64,000 nt of DNA, taken from assembly GCF_040149665.1 (NCBI RefSeq), contig NZ_JBEFLP010000001.1, positions 372,001-436,000 on the forward strand, given 5' to 3'. This document shows, piece by piece, positions 55,794 through 64,000 of this stretch. Every line of letters begins with the position of its first letter. Within the stretch, counting starts at the first letter, position 1. The notes under the pieces are model-generated. The model did not search any database. It saw only the letters and a program-made list of their open reading frames with translations, and had not been told where the DNA came from. A program made the translations under genes and the position numbers. Origin of the DNA: Sulfitobacter sp. HNIBRBA3233 (lineage in GTDB: Bacteria > Pseudomonadota > Alphaproteobacteria > Rhodobacterales > Rhodobacteraceae).

Positions 55794-57026
55794 CTATTCA
55801 GCGGGGTCGGGTGACGCGCGTTCGGTCGCGATGGTCGACGACCGCTCCAGCGTGCGGTGCACGGGGCATCGGTCGGCGATCTGCATGAGCCGGTCGCGCT
55901 GGTCGTCGGTCAGGTCGGGCCCGGTCAGGCGAATGCGGCGCAGGAAGCGGTCGATGCGTTCGTCCGTTCCCACACCCGCGTCCTGTGCGTGCACCTTCTC
56001 GTGGCTGACATCGACGGCGACATGCTCAAGCGGCCAGTCCTTGCGGCGCGCGTACATACGGATCGTCATCGACGTACAGGCCCCGAGGCTGGCCGACAGG
56101 AACCCGTAGGGCGACATGCCGCGATTGGTGCCGCCGTAGGCAAGTGGTTCGTCCGCGCGCAGGTGCAGCTGGCTACCGGCGGTGATGTCCTGCAAGAACC
56201 CGTCGGGGTCCGCTTCCGAGACCCGCACGACGCCTTCTGGGGTGCCCACCGGCGGCGCGGGCGCGCGGCGCGATATATAGCGCGCGGACCACGCGGCGAT
56301 GACCTCGGCGGTGTAATCGGCATCGGCGGGGCGGGTGACGAGGTGGTCGGCGTCATCCAGCGTGACAAAGCTTTTGGGATGTCTGGCCGCGACGAAAATT
56401 CGGGTGGCGTTGTCGATGCCCACCACGGTGTCACGCGGCGAATGGAGCACCAGAAGCGCTGCGTCGAGGTTTGACAGCGCCTCCTCGAGGCGGGCGGCGG
56501 AGGTATCCTCGACAAAGGCGCGCCCGATGGTGAAGGACCGGCCCGCGAGGGTGACCTCGGCGCTGCCGTCGCGTTCGATGGCGGGCAGGGCATCGGCGAA
56601 ATGGCGGGTGACATGGGCGGGATCGAAGGGCGCGCCGATGGTTGCCACGGCGCGCACGCTGTCGATGCGCGCCCGCGCGGCAATGACCGCCGCACCGCCG
56701 AGGCTGTGACCGACCAGAAGATCGGGGGCCATCCCTTCGCCCTTCAGCCACGCGGCGGCGGCGACCAGATCGTCCACGTTGGATGTAAACGTCGTATTCC
56801 CGAATTCTCCCTGTGAATGCCCGAGGCCGGTGAAATCGAATCGCAGCACCGCGATGCCCGTGGCCGCCAGCCGGTCGGCAATGCGGCGCGCGGCGGGGAT
56901 ATCCTTGCCGCAGGTGAAACAATGGGCAAAGAGCGCGGTGCCCAGATGCGGCCCTGCGGGCATATCGAGACGCGCCGCGAGCGGGCTGCCGTCGTGGCCG
57001 GGAAAGGAGATGCGTTTGCCGGGCAT
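55794..57026 (-). CDS. Alpha/beta hydrolase-OsmC fusion protein
   Basis: A 410-residue two-domain protein. Residues 1 to about 255 are an alpha/beta hydrolase with nucleophile S108 in VGHSLGG and probable triad partners near D199 and H228. Residues about 262-400 are an OsmC/Ohr-like domain with the reactive cysteine pair C317 (LGACTSMT) and C387 (DRCPVH). Such fusions occur in many proteobacteria; OsmC domains reduce organic hydroperoxides, so the protein may detoxify ester-type or lipid peroxides. Cytoplasmic, no signal. The substrate is unknown. Confidence 0.9.
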   Translation of the reverse strand: MPGKRISFPGHDGSPLAARLDMPAGPHLGTALFAHCFTCGKDIPAARRIADRLAATGIAVLRFDFTGLGHSQGEFGNTTFTSNVDDLVAAAAWLKGEGMAPDLLVGHSLGGAAVIAARARIDSVRAVATIGAPFDPAHVTRHFADALPAIERDGSAEVTLAGRSFTIGRAFVEDTSAARLEEALSNLDAALLVLHSPRDTVVGIDNATRIFVAARHPKSFVTLDDADHLVTRPADADYTAEVIAAWSARYISRRAPAPPVGTPEGVVRVSEADPDGFLQDITAGSQLHLRADEPLAYGGTNRGMSPYGFLSASLGACTSMTIRMYARRKDWPLEHVAVDVSHEKVHAQDAGVGTDERIDRFLRRIRLTGPDLTDDQRDRLMQIADRCPVHRTLERSSTIATERASPDPAE

Positions 57027-57118
57027 GGGGGCTCCTGTTCAGTCGCGGGCAGCGTGATGCAGCGCGGCGGTACTGGCAAGGGGGCCGCCCGCAAGATCAC
57101 GCAGAGATGACAGAGTGT

Positions 57119-57147
57119 TTGCAAGGCGCGGGGGCTGGGCGTAAGCC
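57119..57147 (+). promoter_or_regulatory. Weak candidate promoter of the PLP lyase gene
   Basis: TTGCAA, a 17-base spacer and TAAGCC, 34 bases before the ATG. The -35 box and spacing are good, the -10 box poor. No riboswitch is recognisable in this leader. Confidence 0.25.
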
Positions 57148-57180
57148 TGCGGCGACCCTTCACGCATACCCGGAGCGCCC

Positions 57181-58335
57181 ATGTCCGTCGACCTGCCTGC
57201 CAGCCTGCACCCTGCCACCCTATCCGCCCAGGCCGGCGGAATTGTCGACGATGCGACCGCGGGGGTCGCTCCCGCGATCCATCCCGCGACGACGTTCCAG
57301 CGCGGGCCGGATTACGTGCCCAGCGTCGATGGCAACGTCTATTCGCGCTCGCACGCGCCCAACGGGCGCATGGTCGAGCAGCTTCTGGCCAAGCTCGAAG
57401 GCGCAGCCGGGGCGCTGGTGTTTCCCTCCGGCATGGCGGCGACTGCGGCGGTGTTCCGCACGTTGCCCTCGGGCTCCACGGTGCTGGTCCAGAACCAGAT
57501 CTACTGGGGCACAACCGGATGGATCCGCGCCTTTTGCGACCGCCGGGGTGTGACGCTGGTCGAGGTGGATGCCTCGGACAAGGACGCCTTCGCGGCGGCC
57601 TGTGCGGCGCATCGCCCCGCCATCGCCTGGGTCGAGACACCGTCGAACCCGTGGCTGCGGATCACCGACCTGCGCGCCGCTGCGGATGCGGTCCACGCTG
57701 TCGGCGGGCTTCTGGTTGCGGATATGACGACGGCGACGCCGGTTCTGACCCGCGCGATCGACTTCGGCGCGGATCTGGTGATGCATTCGGCCACCAAGGG
57801 GCTGAACGGGCATTCCGACGTGCTGGCGGGGGCGCTGGCCTGTGCCGATGCGGACACGCCGATCTGGGCCGCGATCCACGCGGACCGCGATACGGCCGGG
57901 GCGGTGCTGGGCCCCTTCGAGGCATGGCTTCTGCTGCGCGGGATGCGCACCCTGCCGCTGCGCGTCGAACGGATGAGCCGCAACGCGCAGGAGCTTGCCC
58001 TGTTCCTGAGCGATCATCCTAAGGTCGAAACGGTGCTTTATCCCGGCCTCGACGATCACCCGGGGCATGCCTTGGCTGAGGCGCAGATGCAGGGGGGCTT
58101 CGGGCCGCTTTTGTCCTTCGTGGTGAAAGGCGGGGGCGAGGCGGCGCTGGCCGCCGCCGCGCGGATGCGCCTGTTTCACCGGGCGACATCGCTGGGCGGG
58201 GTCGAAAGCCTTGTCGAGCACCGCTACACGATCGAGCCGCACACCGGCATCCCCGAAGGCCTGCTGCGCCTGTCTGTCGGGATCGAGGACGCGGGCGATC
58301 TGCGCGAGGATCTGGCGCAGGCGTTGGGGCAGTGA
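57181..58335 (+). CDS. PLP-dependent Cys/Met metabolism enzyme (cystathionine lyase/synthase type)
   Basis: A 384-residue member of the cystathionine beta-lyase/gamma-synthase family. The cofactor lysine is K206 in HSATKGLNGHSD, a slight departure from the common HSxTKYxxGHSD with Leu-Asn after Gly. Substrate-side motifs YSRSHAPNGRMVEQLLAKLE, VETPSNPWLRITD and SLGGVESLVEHRYT are present. It could be cystathionine beta-lyase (metC type) or a relative acting on another sulfur amino acid; sequence alone does not decide, so no symbol is given. Confidence 0.88.
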   Translation: MSVDLPASLHPATLSAQAGGIVDDATAGVAPAIHPATTFQRGPDYVPSVDGNVYSRSHAPNGRMVEQLLAKLEGAAGALVFPSGMAATAAVFRTLPSGSTVLVQNQIYWGTTGWIRAFCDRRGVTLVEVDASDKDAFAAACAAHRPAIAWVETPSNPWLRITDLRAAADAVHAVGGLLVADMTTATPVLTRAIDFGADLVMHSATKGLNGHSDVLAGALACADADTPIWAAIHADRDTAGAVLGPFEAWLLLRGMRTLPLRVERMSRNAQELALFLSDHPKVETVLYPGLDDHPGHALAEAQMQGGFGPLLSFVVKGGGEAALAAAARMRLFHRATSLGGVESLVEHRYTIEPHTGIPEGLLRLSVGIEDAGDLREDLAQALGQ

Positions 58336-58446
58336 CGGGTCGCGCGACCGCTGCCGTGGCATCGTCCGTGGTTCCGGGCAATCTCGGGCAAAGCCTTTGC
58401 CCCGATGGCGTCCGCGCAGGCGGCTAGAATACGCGAGGGCACCGGA

Positions 58447-59202
58447 ATGACCGAAATCCTTCAGGACAGGCTACCGCCCGAGATGGAACAGCCCGCGCGG
58501 CTGCCCGGTATGGCCCCGCTGGGCGACGCGCCGTGGCTGCGCGTGGACGAAGCCTATGGCGCGCAGATGCGCCACCGGCAGGCGTTGCTGGCCACGCGGC
58601 GCGACGATGTGCTGTGGCTGGAGGAGGGCGCGGCAGAGAGCGCCCGCGAAGTGCTGGCAGAAGTGCGCGGCCTGCTGCCGGATCTGGGGTTTCGCGACGA
58701 GGGCGACAGGATCGTCTGCCCGGACGGGCGCGTGGTCGTGCCGGACGGGAACGATCCGCTGGGCACACTCGGCCTGCTGGTTCAGGAAGACATCTGCCTG
58801 CTGCAAAAGCGCGGCGACGAGCATGTGCTGATCGGCGCGGTCCTGTGTTTTCCCGCAAGCTGGACGCTGGCCGAAAAGGCGGGCAAGCCGCTGATCGGCA
58901 TTCACCGGCCGGTTGCCGAATATGACGACGACCTTGCCAAACGGGTGCAGCGTCTGTTCGACGGGGTGCGCGTAGGGCGCCCGATGTGGCGGTTCAACCG
59001 CGTTGCTTACGTCGATCCGGAATTGCACCAGCCTAGGCTGGAAGCCGTGGCGCACAGGCGCATCGAGACTCTGCCGCCCGTGACGCCCTACATCCGCTCG
59101 GAGCGCCAATGTGTCGTCCGGATGCCGGTCAGCGGCGTGGTGGTGTTCTCAATCCATACCTACGTTGTCGCCGCCGGCGGCGATAAGTCGCCGGAGGCGT
59201 GA
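58447..59202 (+). CDS. DUF3445 haem-dependent oxidative N-demethylase-like protein
   Basis: A 251-residue protein of the DUF3445/HDOD family, which includes the haem subunit of dimethylamine mono-oxygenase. Family traits seen: FPASWTLAEKAGKPLIGIHRPVA, VGRPMWRFNRVAYVDPELHQ and a final RSERQCVVRMPVSGVVVFSIHTYV. The ATG at 58447 follows CCGGA; the frame also extends upstream 14 codons. The associated reductase subunits are not adjacent. A role in methylated-amine breakdown, alongside the sarcosine oxidase genes, is inference. Confidence 0.8.
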   Translation: MTEILQDRLPPEMEQPARLPGMAPLGDAPWLRVDEAYGAQMRHRQALLATRRDDVLWLEEGAAESAREVLAEVRGLLPDLGFRDEGDRIVCPDGRVVVPDGNDPLGTLGLLVQEDICLLQKRGDEHVLIGAVLCFPASWTLAEKAGKPLIGIHRPVAEYDDDLAKRVQRLFDGVRVGRPMWRFNRVAYVDPELHQPRLEAVAHRRIETLPPVTPYIRSERQCVVRMPVSGVVVFSIHTYVVAAGGDKSPEA

Positions 59203-59254
59203 GGGCCGCACCGCGCGATGTGCCCTCTGCGGTGCGCCGGTCGTGATGGAGTGC

Positions 59255-59283
59255 GCCGTGCCGCGGCAGAGCGACGGCACGGC
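59255..59283. repeat. Hairpin between convergent genes
   Basis: Perfect 9-bp stem GCCGTGCCG / CGGCACGGC with an 11-base loop. It is preceded by another 8-bp stem CGCACCGC / GCGGTGCG (about 59208-59238). Neither has a T-tract; together they probably end transcription of the converging genes. Confidence 0.4.
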
Positions 59284-59291
59284 CTTCGGGA

Positions 59292-60095
59292 TCAGCCGTC
59301 GATCTGCGCACCCATCAGCGCAATCGCCTGCTGGTACACGGTTGCCGCGTTCCACTGTTTGATGACGGCAAAGTTGGGCTGGCCCTCCTGATAGCCCGCG
59401 CCGGGGCGCCAGCCTTTCTTGCGCAGGAAATTCGCGGTCGAGGCGAGCGCGTCGGTCTGGTTATAAAGATCGACACGCCCGTCGCCATTACCGTCGACAC
59501 CGTAGCGCAGGGCATTGCCCGGCAGGAACTGGGTATGGCCAAGCTCGCCGTGCTTGGCGCCCTTGGTGTTTCCGGTGATCGACCCGCGATCAACCAGCAT
59601 CAGCGCGCCGATGGCATGTGGGGTGAAGAAATCCGAGCGGCGGCAATCGTAGGCCAGCGTCGTGATGGCCGACACCACCCGGCTGTCGCCCATGAAACCG
59701 CCAAAGCCGGTTTCCATGCCGTGGATCGCCAACAATACGCCCGCAGGCACGCCGTACTGACGCTCAAGCGCCTCATAGAAGCTGGGGTTGCCCGCCTTGC
59801 GCTTGCGGCCCTGGCTGACGATGGTGTTGGCACCGCGCACCTGCAGGAACTTGTCGAGCGTGTAGCGGAAGGATTTCTGGTTTCGGTCCGCCTGAATCGT
59901 TGCGGTGGCGTATTGCGCCTGCGCCAGTGCATCGAGGCCGCGCTGCTGGACGCCCGCGCGCTGTGCTTCGGCGGCAAAGGCCGCTTTCCACGCGTTGAAG
60001 CCACCGGCGTTATTGCCGCACTGCGCTGCAACCGCGGGGAGCGCCACTGTCGTGGCAAGCGCCACGGTGGCTGCGAAAGTCTTTAAAAATTGCAT
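59292..60095 (-). CDS. Lytic murein transglycosylase, MltB-like
   Basis: Exported peptidoglycan-cleaving enzyme of 267 residues. The signal peptide is about residues 1-24 (VALATTVALPAVAAQ). The catalytic glutamate is E128 in HGMETGFGGFMGDS, followed by the MltB-type GELGHTQFLPGNALRYGVDGNGDG and LASTANFLRKKGWRPG. The ATG at 60095 has GGAAGAG upstream; a TTG one codon earlier is a minor alternative. It lacks the long C-terminal extension of some relatives. Confidence 0.92.
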   Translation of the reverse strand: MQFLKTFAATVALATTVALPAVAAQCGNNAGGFNAWKAAFAAEAQRAGVQQRGLDALAQAQYATATIQADRNQKSFRYTLDKFLQVRGANTIVSQGRKRKAGNPSFYEALERQYGVPAGVLLAIHGMETGFGGFMGDSRVVSAITTLAYDCRRSDFFTPHAIGALMLVDRGSITGNTKGAKHGELGHTQFLPGNALRYGVDGNGDGRVDLYNQTDALASTANFLRKKGWRPGAGYQEGQPNFAVIKQWNAATVYQQAIALMGAQIDG

Positions 60096-60202
60096 CAATC
60101 ACTCTTCCCTAACTGTAACTTCGCAAGAGACAGTAACGGGTGCGGTCGACGATGCAATCCCCGATTGCCGCGCGCGCTGCGCGGTCCGCTGCCGGGGCGT
60201 GT

Positions 60203-60349
60203 TCAGGCGGGCAGCCGCCGATTGCACAGGGGATCGGGGCGGGGCGGCAGGTCCAGATTGGCTGGCGGCGGGATCGGAATTGGCCCCGATCTGGTGGGAA
60301 CCACGAGCCGGTCCTTGGTAAAGAGCGGATAGGTGAGTGTATGTATCAT
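60203..60349 (-). CDS. Small proline-rich hypothetical protein
   Basis: A 48-residue frame starting MIHTLTYPLFTKDRLVVPTR and continuing proline-rich (GPIPIPPPANLDLPPRPDP). Strong AAAGGAG six bases before the ATG is the main support. It lies between glnA and the transglycosylase gene. No membrane segment, no recognised family. It might be a small regulatory or structural peptide, or not translated at all. Confidence 0.5.
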   Translation of the reverse strand: MIHTLTYPLFTKDRLVVPTRSGPIPIPPPANLDLPPRPDPLCNRRLPA

Positions 60350-60471
60350 CTCGGTCTCCTTTCGTCGTTCGCCTTGCGGTAAAAAGCCAGCCGGATGCGG
60401 CAAAATCGTGTCACCCGCGCGACCGGAACGTGCGGTTCGGCAGATTGTACAGACGATCCTGCATAAAAACG

Positions 60472-60498
60472 AAAAAGGGCGCCCGATGACGGGCGCCC
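60472..60498 (-). terminator. Rho-independent terminator of glnA
   Basis: On the minus strand a perfect GGGCGCCCG / CGGGCGCCC stem with a four-base loop is followed by TTTTTCGTTTTT, 25 bases beyond the glnA stop. Confidence 0.9.
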
Positions 60499-60523
60499 CT
60501 GGAGTGTTTGCTGTGCCTGCCGA

Positions 60524-61930
60524 TCAGCAGGAGTAGTACATCTGGAACTCGATCGGATGCGGCGTGTGCTCGTAGGCTTCGACCTCTTCCATCTTGAGAT
60601 CGATATAGCCTTCGATCTGGTCCTTGGTGAAGACGTCACCGGCCAGCAGATAGTCCATATCGGCCTGCAGTTCTTCCAGTGCCTCGCGCAGCGAGCCGCA
60701 GACGGTCGGGATGCCGGCGAGCTCTTCGGCGGGCAGATCGTAGAGGTTCTTGTCCATCGCCTCGCCGGGATCGATCTTGTTCTTGATGCCGTCAAGGCCG
60801 GCCATCAGCAGCGCCGCGAAGGCGAGGTAGGGGTTTGCCGACGGATCGGGGAAACGGGCCTCGACGCGCTTGGCCTTGGGGCTTTCGGTCCATGGGATCC
60901 GGACGCAACCCGAACGGTTACGCGCGGAATAGGCGCGCAGAACGGGAGCTTCGAAGCCGGGGATCAGACGCTTGTAGCTGTTTGTCGACGGGTTGGTGAA
61001 GGCGTTCAGCGACTTGGCGTGGGTCAGGATGCCGCCGATGAAATACAGCGCTTCCTGGCTGAGGTCGGCGTATTTGTCGCCCGCGAACAGCGGCTTGCCG
61101 TCTTTCCAGATCGACATGTTCACGTGCATGCCGGTGCCGTTGTCGCCCGCGATGGGCTTGGGCATGAATGTCGCGGATTTGCCGTAGGCGTGGGCCACGT
61201 TGTGGATCACGTATTTGTATTTCTGCAGCTCGTCGGCCTGTTTGGTCAGGCTGTCGAAGATCAGGCCCAGTTCGTGCTGGCACGACGCCACCTCGTGGTG
61301 GTGCTTGTCGACCTTCATGCCCAGACGCTTCATGGTCGAGAGCATTTCGGAGCGCAGGTCCTGTGCCTCGTCCGTGGGGTTCACGGGGAAGTAGCCGCCC
61401 TTGACGCCCGGACGGTGGCCCATGTTGCCCATCTCGTAATCCGTATCGGAGTTCCACGATGCATCCGATGCATCAACTTCGTAGGATACCTTGTTGATGG
61501 TGTTGGAGTATTTGACATTGTCGAACAGGAAGAATTCGGCTTCCGGACCCATGTATGCCGCATCGCCGATGCCGGAGGACTTGAGGTATGCCTCGGCCTT
61601 CTGGGCGGTGCCGCGGGGGTCACGCTCGTAGGATTCGCCGGTGTCGGGCTCGACCACCGAGCAATGCACGCAGATCGTTTTCTCGGCGTAGAAGGGATCG
61701 ATATAGGCGCTGTCGGCGTCTGGCATCAGCTTCATGTCTGAAGCTTCGATGGATTTCCAGCCCGCGATGGACGAGCCGTCGAACATGAACCCTTCTTCGA
61801 GGAAATCCTCGTCGACCTGATCGCTCATCACCGTGACGTGCTGCAGCTTGCCGCGCGGGTCGGTGAAGCGGATATCGACGTATTCGATGTCCTCGTCCTT
61901 GATCTTTTTCAGCAAGTCTTTGTTGCTCAT
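60524..61930 (-). CDS. glnA: Glutamine synthetase type I
   Basis: Assimilates ammonium into glutamine, 468 residues, the dodecameric GSI-beta type. Visible motifs are [20 protein letters not shown] near the start, the ATP-binding [16 protein letters not shown] and [20 protein letters not shown]. The adenylylation tyrosine is Y397 in [10 protein letters not shown]. It lies downstream of the PII gene (43-base gap) as glnB-glnA, and consumes the ammonium made by NirBD and by amine demethylation. Confidence 0.98.
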   Translation of the reverse strand: MSNKDLLKKIKDEDIEYVDIRFTDPRGKLQHVTVMSDQVDEDFLEEGFMFDGSSIAGWKSIEASDMKLMPDADSAYIDPFYAEKTICVHCSVVEPDTGESYERDPRGTAQKAEAYLKSSGIGDAAYMGPEAEFFLFDNVKYSNTINKVSYEVDASDASWNSDTDYEMGNMGHRPGVKGGYFPVNPTDEAQDLRSEMLSTMKRLGMKVDKHHHEVASCQHELGLIFDSLTKQADELQKYKYVIHNVAHAYGKSATFMPKPIAGDNGTGMHVNMSIWKDGKPLFAGDKYADLSQEALYFIGGILTHAKSLNAFTNPSTNSYKRLIPGFEAPVLRAYSARNRSGCVRIPWTESPKAKRVEARFPDPSANPYLAFAALLMAGLDGIKNKIDPGEAMDKNLYDLPAEELAGIPTVCGSLREALEELQADMDYLLAGDVFTKDQIEGYIDLKMEEVEAYEHTPHPIEFQMYYSC

Positions 61931-61973
61931 GGTGATGTCCTTTTAGTTTGGAGTTCGTTCGCGGATGGGTTGG

Positions 61974-62345
<372 letters not shown>

Positions 62346-62423
62346 TCATTGGGGGTTGGGGGAATCCAGACAGGACCATAGACTGTGACCGGCAGGGCGT
62401 GTTGTTTTCGCGTGTGTGATTAA

Positions 62424-62452
62424 ATTTTAGGCGAAGAGCCACTTAATGTGGC
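62424..62452 (-). promoter_or_regulatory. Candidate activator-dependent promoter of glnB-glnA
   Basis: On the minus strand a -10-like TAAAAT (62429-62424) lacks a good -35 box. In that place stands the interrupted palindrome GCCAC-TTAAT-GTGGC (62438-62452), about 112-140 bases before the glnB ATG. NtrC-activated, sigma-70-type promoters are known for glnB-glnA in Rhodobacter, which makes this a plausible NtrC-type arrangement; binding is inferred only. Confidence 0.4.
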
Positions 62453-62476
62453 AGAAGTGAATCGAACGGAGCGGCA

Positions 62477-64000
62477 ATGACAGAACTGCTGACCGCAGCG
62501 CAGATGCGCGATCTGGAAAAACGCGCCATGGACAGTGGTGCGGTGACCGGACGGGAGCTGATGGAAAGGGCCGGCGCCGGTGCGGTGGCGTGCCTGATTG
62601 CGCAGTGGCCCGAGTGGCGCGATGCGCCCGGTCGCGCGATGGTGCTCTGTGGGGCGGGCAACAACGGCGGCGACGGTTTCGTCGTGGCGCGCCTGCTGGC
62701 CGCGCGGGGCTGGGAGGTCGATGTTTTCCTGCTGGGAGATACGGCGCGGATGCCCCCCGATGCGCGGCACAATCACGATCTGTGGGCGGCGGATCATCCC
62801 GTCACGCTGATGGAGCCTTACAATATCGCGCGCGCCGCGCGGCCCGATCTGATCGTGGATGCGGTTTTCGGCACCGGACTTACCCGGCCGGTGTCGGAAA
62901 AGATTTTCGCGATGCTGGCGGCGGGGGACTGGCCGCGCGCCGATGGGATCCGGCGGGTGGCGCTGGACGCGCCAAGCGGTCTGGACCTCGACACCGGATG
63001 GATGCTGCGCGACGAATCCGCCCCGACCGGGCAGGGCAATCCCGTTGATCTGACAGTAACTTTTCACAGCCCAAAGCCCGGTCACTACCTCAACACAGGC
63101 CCCACGATCTGCGGCAGCATCGCGGTGGTCGATATCGGTCTGCCCCGGACCGGCGCACCGGTGACCTTGCCACCGGATCCCGATGTGGCACGGCTGGTCA
63201 CGCCGCAGGGGGCGGGCGATCCAGCCGGTGAGCCGGCCTGGCCGATGAGCATGATCGGCAAGATGCGCGGCGGCGGGCACAAGTTCGATCACGGGCACGT
63301 CGCGGTGTTCGCTGGTGGCGCGGGGCGCGGGGGGGCTGCGCGCATGTCGGCGCGCGCGGCGCTGCGTGCGGGGGCGGGGCTGGTGACGCTGGTCTGCCCG
63401 CCCGCTGCGTTGCAGGAAAATGCCGCGCAGCTCGATGCGGTGATGACGCGCAGCCTGCGCGACCCCGAGGATCTGGACGCGGTGGCCGACGAGCGGACCA
63501 CCGGGTTCTGCATCGGTCCGGGCCTCGGCACCGGATCGCGTACCCGCGCACTGGTCACCCGCGCACTGGCGCGGCGCGGGGGCGCACGCGATCCGGTTGT
63601 CGTGCTGGATGCGGATGCGCTATCGGCCTATTCGGAGGACCCGCAGACCTTGTTCGGCCAGCTGCATCCGCGCTGTGTGCTGACACCGCACGAGGGCGAA
63701 TTTGCGCGGCTTTTCCCGGACCTGTCGCAATCCGCACGCGGGCGACGATCCAAGATCGAGGTGGTGCGGGAGGCTGCGGCGCGGGCGGGCTGTATCGTGC
63801 TGCTCAAGGGGGCGGATACGGTCATCGCCGCCCCGGACGGGGGCGCGAGTGTTCACGCGGCAGTCTACGACCGCAGCACGCCGTGGCTGGCGACTGCCGG
63901 GGCAGGGGATGTGCTGGCGGGGATGATCGCGGGGCTGGCGGCGCCGTCACCATCGGCGGATCTGTTCAACATGGTCGAGATCGCCGCATGGCTGCACGTG
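62477..64000 (+). CDS. nnrD: Bifunctional NAD(P)H-hydrate epimerase/dehydratase (3' truncated)
   Basis: Repairs hydrated NAD(P)H. The gene runs off the right edge; 508 codons are visible, near full length for the fused NnrE-NnrD form. The N-terminal epimerase domain has CGAGNNGGDGFVVARLL (about 58-74) and LDAPSGLDLDTG. The C-terminal ADP-dependent dehydratase domain starts near GHKFDHGHVAVFAGG and has LTPHEGEFARLF, LLKGADTVIA and ATAGAGDVLAGMIAG (near residue 475). The ATG at 62477 follows CGGAGCGG. It is divergent from glnB. No stop is seen before the edge. Confidence 0.95.
   Translation, partial: MTELLTAAQMRDLEKRAMDSGAVTGRELMERAGAGAVACLIAQWPEWRDAPGRAMVLCGAGNNGGDGFVVARLLAARGWEVDVFLLGDTARMPPDARHNHDLWAADHPVTLMEPYNIARAARPDLIVDAVFGTGLTRPVSEKIFAMLAAGDWPRADGIRRVALDAPSGLDLDTGWMLRDESAPTGQGNPVDLTVTFHSPKPGHYLNTGPTICGSIAVVDIGLPRTGAPVTLPPDPDVARLVTPQGAGDPAGEPAWPMSMIGKMRGGGHKFDHGHVAVFAGGAGRGGAARMSARAALRAGAGLVTLVCPPAALQENAAQLDAVMTRSLRDPEDLDAVADERTTGFCIGPGLGTGSRTRALVTRALARRGGARDPVVVLDADALSAYSEDPQTLFGQLHPRCVLTPHEGEFARLFPDLSQSARGRRSKIEVVREAAARAGCIVLLKGADTVIAAPDGGASVHAAVYDRSTPWLATAGAGDVLAGMIAGLAAPSPSADLFNMVEIAAWLHV

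Noticed and set aside
57027-57180. Possible SAM or other riboswitch in the leader of the PLP lyase gene
   Set aside because: No conserved core or pairing pattern of a known riboswitch could be found in 154 bases.

Overview
The window is about 64 kb of GC-rich, densely coded chromosomal DNA. Gene content and order point to a marine alphaproteobacterium of the Rhodobacterales (Roseobacter group). Indicators are a heterotetrameric sarcosine oxidase operon, a nirB-nirD-nasA-cysG nitrate assimilation operon, ccmI next to ruvX, yajC-secD-secF upstream of ccmA-B-C-D-G, a glnB-glnA pair, an alpha/beta-hydrolase-OsmC fusion, and several small proteins that look specific to the group. This assignment rests on gene content only. 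I saw no rRNA, tRNA, CRISPR array, insertion sequence or prophage.

Layout. 1-7.3 kb: tightly coupled nitrate/nitrite assimilation operon (nirB, cut by the left edge; nirD; nasA; a TrpD2-like gene; cysG). 7.4-8.4 kb: a decayed reading frame and a non-coding stretch of lower GC. 8.4-11.4 kb: dusA, a TauE/SafE permease overlapping a PhyH-like dioxygenase gene, and a small unknown gene. 11.4-13.4 kb (minus): ccmI-ruvX-DUF1289. 13.7-19.5 kb: soxB, an inserted small membrane protein gene, soxD, soxA, soxG. 19.6-21.6 kb: sodB, a small hydrophilic protein, a host-attachment-family protein, and a convergent LOG-family gene. 21.7-25.4 kb: LysM protein, Atm1-type ABC exporter, small conserved protein. 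25.6-30.7 kb (minus): RND efflux adaptor and an enlarged RND pump. 31-34.7 kb: yfgM-like, bamB and der, an envelope/ribosome-assembly set. 34.8-38.1 kb: TspO-like protein, DUF2235 hydrolase, serS. 38.3-45.1 kb: yajC-secD-secF-TauE-Mth938-ccmA-ccmB-ccmC-ccmD-ccmG. 45.1-50.2 kb (minus): AtoE-type transporter, SDR, acnA. 50.4-57 kb: DUF1223, LpxL-like acyltransferase, an isolated fliG, a TPR protein, a 51-residue secreted peptide, purB, hydrolase-OsmC fusion. 57.2-64 kb: PLP lyase, DUF3445 haem demethylase-like protein, MltB-like transglycosylase, a 48-residue peptide gene, glnA, glnB, and nnrD cut by the right edge.

Nitrogen is the metabolic theme. Nitrate is reduced by NasA and nitrite by NirBD, whose sirohaem comes from CysG. 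The ammonium enters glutamine through GlnA under PII control. Sarcosine oxidase, and possibly the DUF3445 protein, release nitrogen and one-carbon units from methylated amines. The ccm genes (ABCDG plus the separate ccmI) and secDF-yajC serve the cell envelope and cytochromes.

Most of the window is ordinary core genome. Items worth a second look are a pseudogene with two independent lesions at 7.4-8.0 kb, a terminator-flanked small membrane gene inside the sarcosine oxidase operon, and two neighbouring exported proteins sharing an identically spaced two-cysteine motif. Others are an RND pump with an extra membrane-domain insert, paired GntR-like half-sites before acnA, and short genes at 54.1 and 60.3 kb that size-based gene calling may miss.
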